Shown here: in pieces, positions 62,302 to 64,000 of the stretch
Numbering within the stretch: position 1 is the stretch's first letter
Layout: every line of letters begins with the position of its first letter
Source of the DNA: Elusimicrobiota bacterium
GTDB lineage: Bacteria > Elusimicrobiota > Elusimicrobia > UBA1565 > UBA9628
NCBI GenBank assembly: GCA_016182905.1
Contig: JACPFR010000021.1
Location: 1-64,000 of the forward strand
Length of the DNA: 64,000 nucleotides
Direction: 5' to 3'
Position numbers and translations under genes: made by a program
The notes under the pieces: generated by a model
Told to the model about the DNA's origin: nothing
Databases searched by the model: none
Seen by the model: only the letters and a program-made list of their open reading frames with translations

Positions 62302-62748
62302 ATGGCGAACCTGAACAAAGTCATGCTGATCGGCCGTCTCACCCGCGACCCGGAGGTCAAGACCTTCAGCAACGGCGGCAAGGTCGCCAAGATCGGCTTC
62401 GCGGTCAACAACAGGAAGAAGAACGCGTCGACCGGCGCGTGGGAAGACGTCCCCGTCTGGATCGACCTGAAGGTGTTCAACCGCGAGACCGGCCGCAAGA
62501 TGGCCGACCTCGTCGAGTCGAACCTCAAGAAGGGCCAGCAGATCTTCGTCGAAGGCCACCTCGTCCTCGAGGAGTGGACCGGCAAGGAAGACGGCAAGAA
62601 GGCCTCGAAGATGGTCGTCGTCGTCGACAACTTCGAGTTCCTCGACAAGAAGGAAGGCGGCTCCGGCGGCGGCATGGGCCGGCCCGCGGGCGGCGCCTCG
62701 AAGTCCTCCGACGTCGGCGACGACTCGATCGAGGAAGTCCCGTTCTAG
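62302..62748 (+). CDS. ssb: single-stranded DNA-binding protein
   Basis: 148 residues. OB fold (1-105): NLNKVMLIGRLTRDPEV, then WIDLKVFNRETG and GQQIFVEGHLVLEEW. A Gly/Ser linker follows, and the acidic tip ends EEVPF, a variant of the DDDIPF tail that recruits repair and replication proteins. GGAG stands about 8 bases before the ATG. A stem-loop separates it from the next gene. Confidence 0.95.
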   Translation: MANLNKVMLIGRLTRDPEVKTFSNGGKVAKIGFAVNNRKKNASTGAWEDVPVWIDLKVFNRETGRKMADLVESNLKKGQQIFVEGHLVLEEWTGKEDGKKASKMVVVVDNFEFLDKKEGGSGGGMGRPAGGASKSSDVGDDSIEEVPF

Positions 62749-62764
62749 CCGCAGCGTAAGTTCC

Positions 62765-62799
62765 GGCGTCCCCCGGGAGTAATCCCGACGGGGGACGCC
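62765..62799 (+). promoter_or_regulatory. hairpin over the ribosome site of the alpha-2-macroglobulin gene
   Basis: A perfect 11-bp stem (62765-62775 with 62789-62799) extended by GGA/TCC. The right arm contains the G-rich ribosome site (GGGGGA) and ends 2 bases before the ATG. It could be a terminator for ssb, a translation control for the next gene, or both; there is no T tail. Confidence 0.55.
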
Positions 62800-62801
62800 A
62801 A

Positions 62802-64000
62802 ATGGACACGACCGGAGCGCTGCGCCGCTGGTTTCAAGGACCGGGCGGCCAGCTCCGGTCGGCATCCGGGCTCCTCGCGCTGCTGCTGGTCCTCGTCGCG
62901 GTCCACGAGTGGGCGTCCTCGCGCCCGAAGCCGCGCCTCCTGTCGTGGAGCGCGTCCGGCCCGGGGCCGACGCCGTTGACGGACGGGGCGCGCCCCGATC
63001 CGGTCCGAATCTCGTTCTCCGATTCCGCCGCGAAGCTCGAGGACATCGGCAAGTCCGTGACTCGCGGGATATCCATCGCGCCGCGCGCGCGCGGGACCTG
63101 GTCGTGGGCGAGCGACCGCGAGATGATCTTCACCCCGGACGAGGACTGGCCCGCGGGCCAGGGCTACGCGGTCCGCTTCGAGCAGGGGTTCTTCCCGGGG
63201 CACGTCCGCCTGGAAAGCCTGGAGGGACGCTTCGTCACGGCGCCGTTCGCCGCGACGCTCGCCTCCTCCGAGTTCCACGTGGACCCGCGGGATCCGGCGC
63301 TGAAGCGCGTCGCCGCGACCTTCCGCTTCAGCCATCCCGTCGACACGGACGCGTTCGAGAAGCGCCTGTCCATGGTCATGAGCGGCCAGAAGCAGGGCCT
63401 GTTCGACCGGGACCGAGTTCCTCATAAGTTCACCGTCGCCTACGACAAATTCCACGGCGAAGCCTACGTCGCCTCCGAGCCGCTGCCCATACCGATCGAG
63501 GCGGCGATGATGGAAGTCGCCGCCGCCGCCGGCGTAGGCCCGGTGCGCGGAGGCCCGAAGACCCCCGCCCCGCTCTCCGCCGCGGTCCGAGTGCCGAGCA
63601 TGTACGACTATTTCCGGATCGAGAGCGCCCGGGCCGAGCTCGTGCGCAACGACCGGCTCGAGCCCGAGCAGGTGCTCGTCGTCGAGGCCTCGGGCGGCGT
63701 GAGCGAGAAGGAATTCGCGGCCCGGATCAAGGCGTGGCTCCTTCCCGCCGACCGGCCCGCGGCGCCCGGACGCCCCGTCGAACGGAACCATCATTGGAGC
63801 GATCCGTCCGAGATCGGCCCGGAGACGCTCGCCCGCTCCACCGCCGCGGCTTTGACGCCGGTCGCCGCCGAGAGGGAATACCCGTCCGTCCACAGCTTCA
63901 AGCTCAGGGTTCCGCCGGGCGCCGCGGTGTACGTCAAGGCGCCGCGCGGCCTCGTCGCCTACGGGGGCTACGTGCAGGCGAAGGACTTCGACGCAGTCGT
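62802..64000 (+). CDS. bacterial alpha-2-macroglobulin family protein, N-terminal part (3' end outside window)
   Basis: The first 399 residues of a larger open frame. A signal anchor (LLALLLVLVAVHEW, about 24-37) is followed by an Ig/MG1-like domain (PVRISFSDSAAKLEDIGKSV, WSWASDREMIFTPDEDWPAG) and a second MG-type domain (SEFHVDPRDPALKRVAATF, FSHPVDTDAFEKRL). This order matches bacterial alpha-2-macroglobulins, periplasmic protease traps. The thioester site, if present, is beyond the window. The ribosome site is hidden by a hairpin. Confidence 0.82.
   Translation, partial: MDTTGALRRWFQGPGGQLRSASGLLALLLVLVAVHEWASSRPKPRLLSWSASGPGPTPLTDGARPDPVRISFSDSAAKLEDIGKSVTRGISIAPRARGTWSWASDREMIFTPDEDWPAGQGYAVRFEQGFFPGHVRLESLEGRFVTAPFAATLASSEFHVDPRDPALKRVAATFRFSHPVDTDAFEKRLSMVMSGQKQGLFDRDRVPHKFTVAYDKFHGEAYVASEPLPIPIEAAMMEVAAAAGVGPVRGGPKTPAPLSAAVRVPSMYDYFRIESARAELVRNDRLEPEQVLVVEASGGVSEKEFAARIKAWLLPADRPAAPGRPVERNHHWSDPSEIGPETLARSTAAALTPVAAEREYPSVHSFKLRVPPGAAVYVKAPRGLVAYGGYVQAKDFDAV

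Overview
The window is 64 kb of GC-rich, densely packed bacterial chromosome. Genes often overlap by 4 to 8 bases, no gene-free stretch exceeds 300 bases, and I see no rRNA, tRNA, CRISPR array, prophage or intact transposase. The cell is Gram-negative: it has an LptE-like LPS-assembly lipoprotein, several beta-barrel outer-membrane proteins, a TonB-dependent receptor and type IV pilus motor genes. Secreted proteins with long Ala/Pro/Ser-rich N-terminal tracts, plus the overall gene content, make me favour the phylum Elusimicrobiota. This is a judgement from pattern memory, about 60 percent, not a database result.

Layout. 1-3.5 kb: end of leuS, then lptE and holA. 3.5-6.7 kb: rpsT, an outer-membrane protein, a FecR-domain protein and a compact uvrC. 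6.7-13.2 kb: a small inverted-repeat element, then pilC, pilT, pilB and a GYF-domain membrane protein. 13.3-21 kb: a persulfide-dioxygenase-like/rhodanese fusion, a DksA/TraR relative without its zinc site, gltX-recN-nadK, and a comEC-like frame that runs without a stop through nadK. 21-26.6 kb: small enzymes, a secreted phospholipase-D-like protein and small envelope proteins. 26.6-32.2 kb: a tightly coupled run anmK, MGMT-like, phzF-like, EEP-family, a membrane protein and an alternative-oxidase-like diiron protein, then yihY. 32.1-36.9 kb: an ABC exporter, an outer-membrane protein and two TPM-domain proteins.

The most notable block is 36.96-44.32 kb. A decaheme cytochrome c (MtrA/DmsE type) and an MtrB/PioB-type porin form a porin-cytochrome conduit. 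Two tandem sigma-54 (-24/-12) promoter-like sites lie upstream. Directly behind is an operon for a PhnD-like binding lipoprotein, a membrane histidine kinase and a sigma-54-activating response regulator. This matches the AioX/AioS/AioR architecture known from arsenite sensing, but here it sits next to an extracellular-electron-transfer conduit. I infer a ligand-sensing, sigma-54-driven switch for that conduit.

44.4-55.2 kb: a cystathionine gamma-synthase/lyase, an M32 carboxypeptidase, a 2-oxoacid dehydrogenase E1 pair, a TPR protein, cystathionine beta-synthase, recR, dnaX and doxX. The two transsulfuration enzymes could convert homocysteine to cysteine. 55.2-64 kb: a foldback repeat, two secreted proteins, an operon of hybrid kinase, TonB-dependent receptor and binding protein, then ssb and the start of a bacterial alpha-2-macroglobulin.

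A recurring regulatory pattern is a TANNNT box ending 6-7 bases before the start codon with no Shine-Dalgarno sequence, at about a dozen operon-leading genes. This suggests frequent leaderless transcripts. Other genes keep clear Shine-Dalgarno sites.
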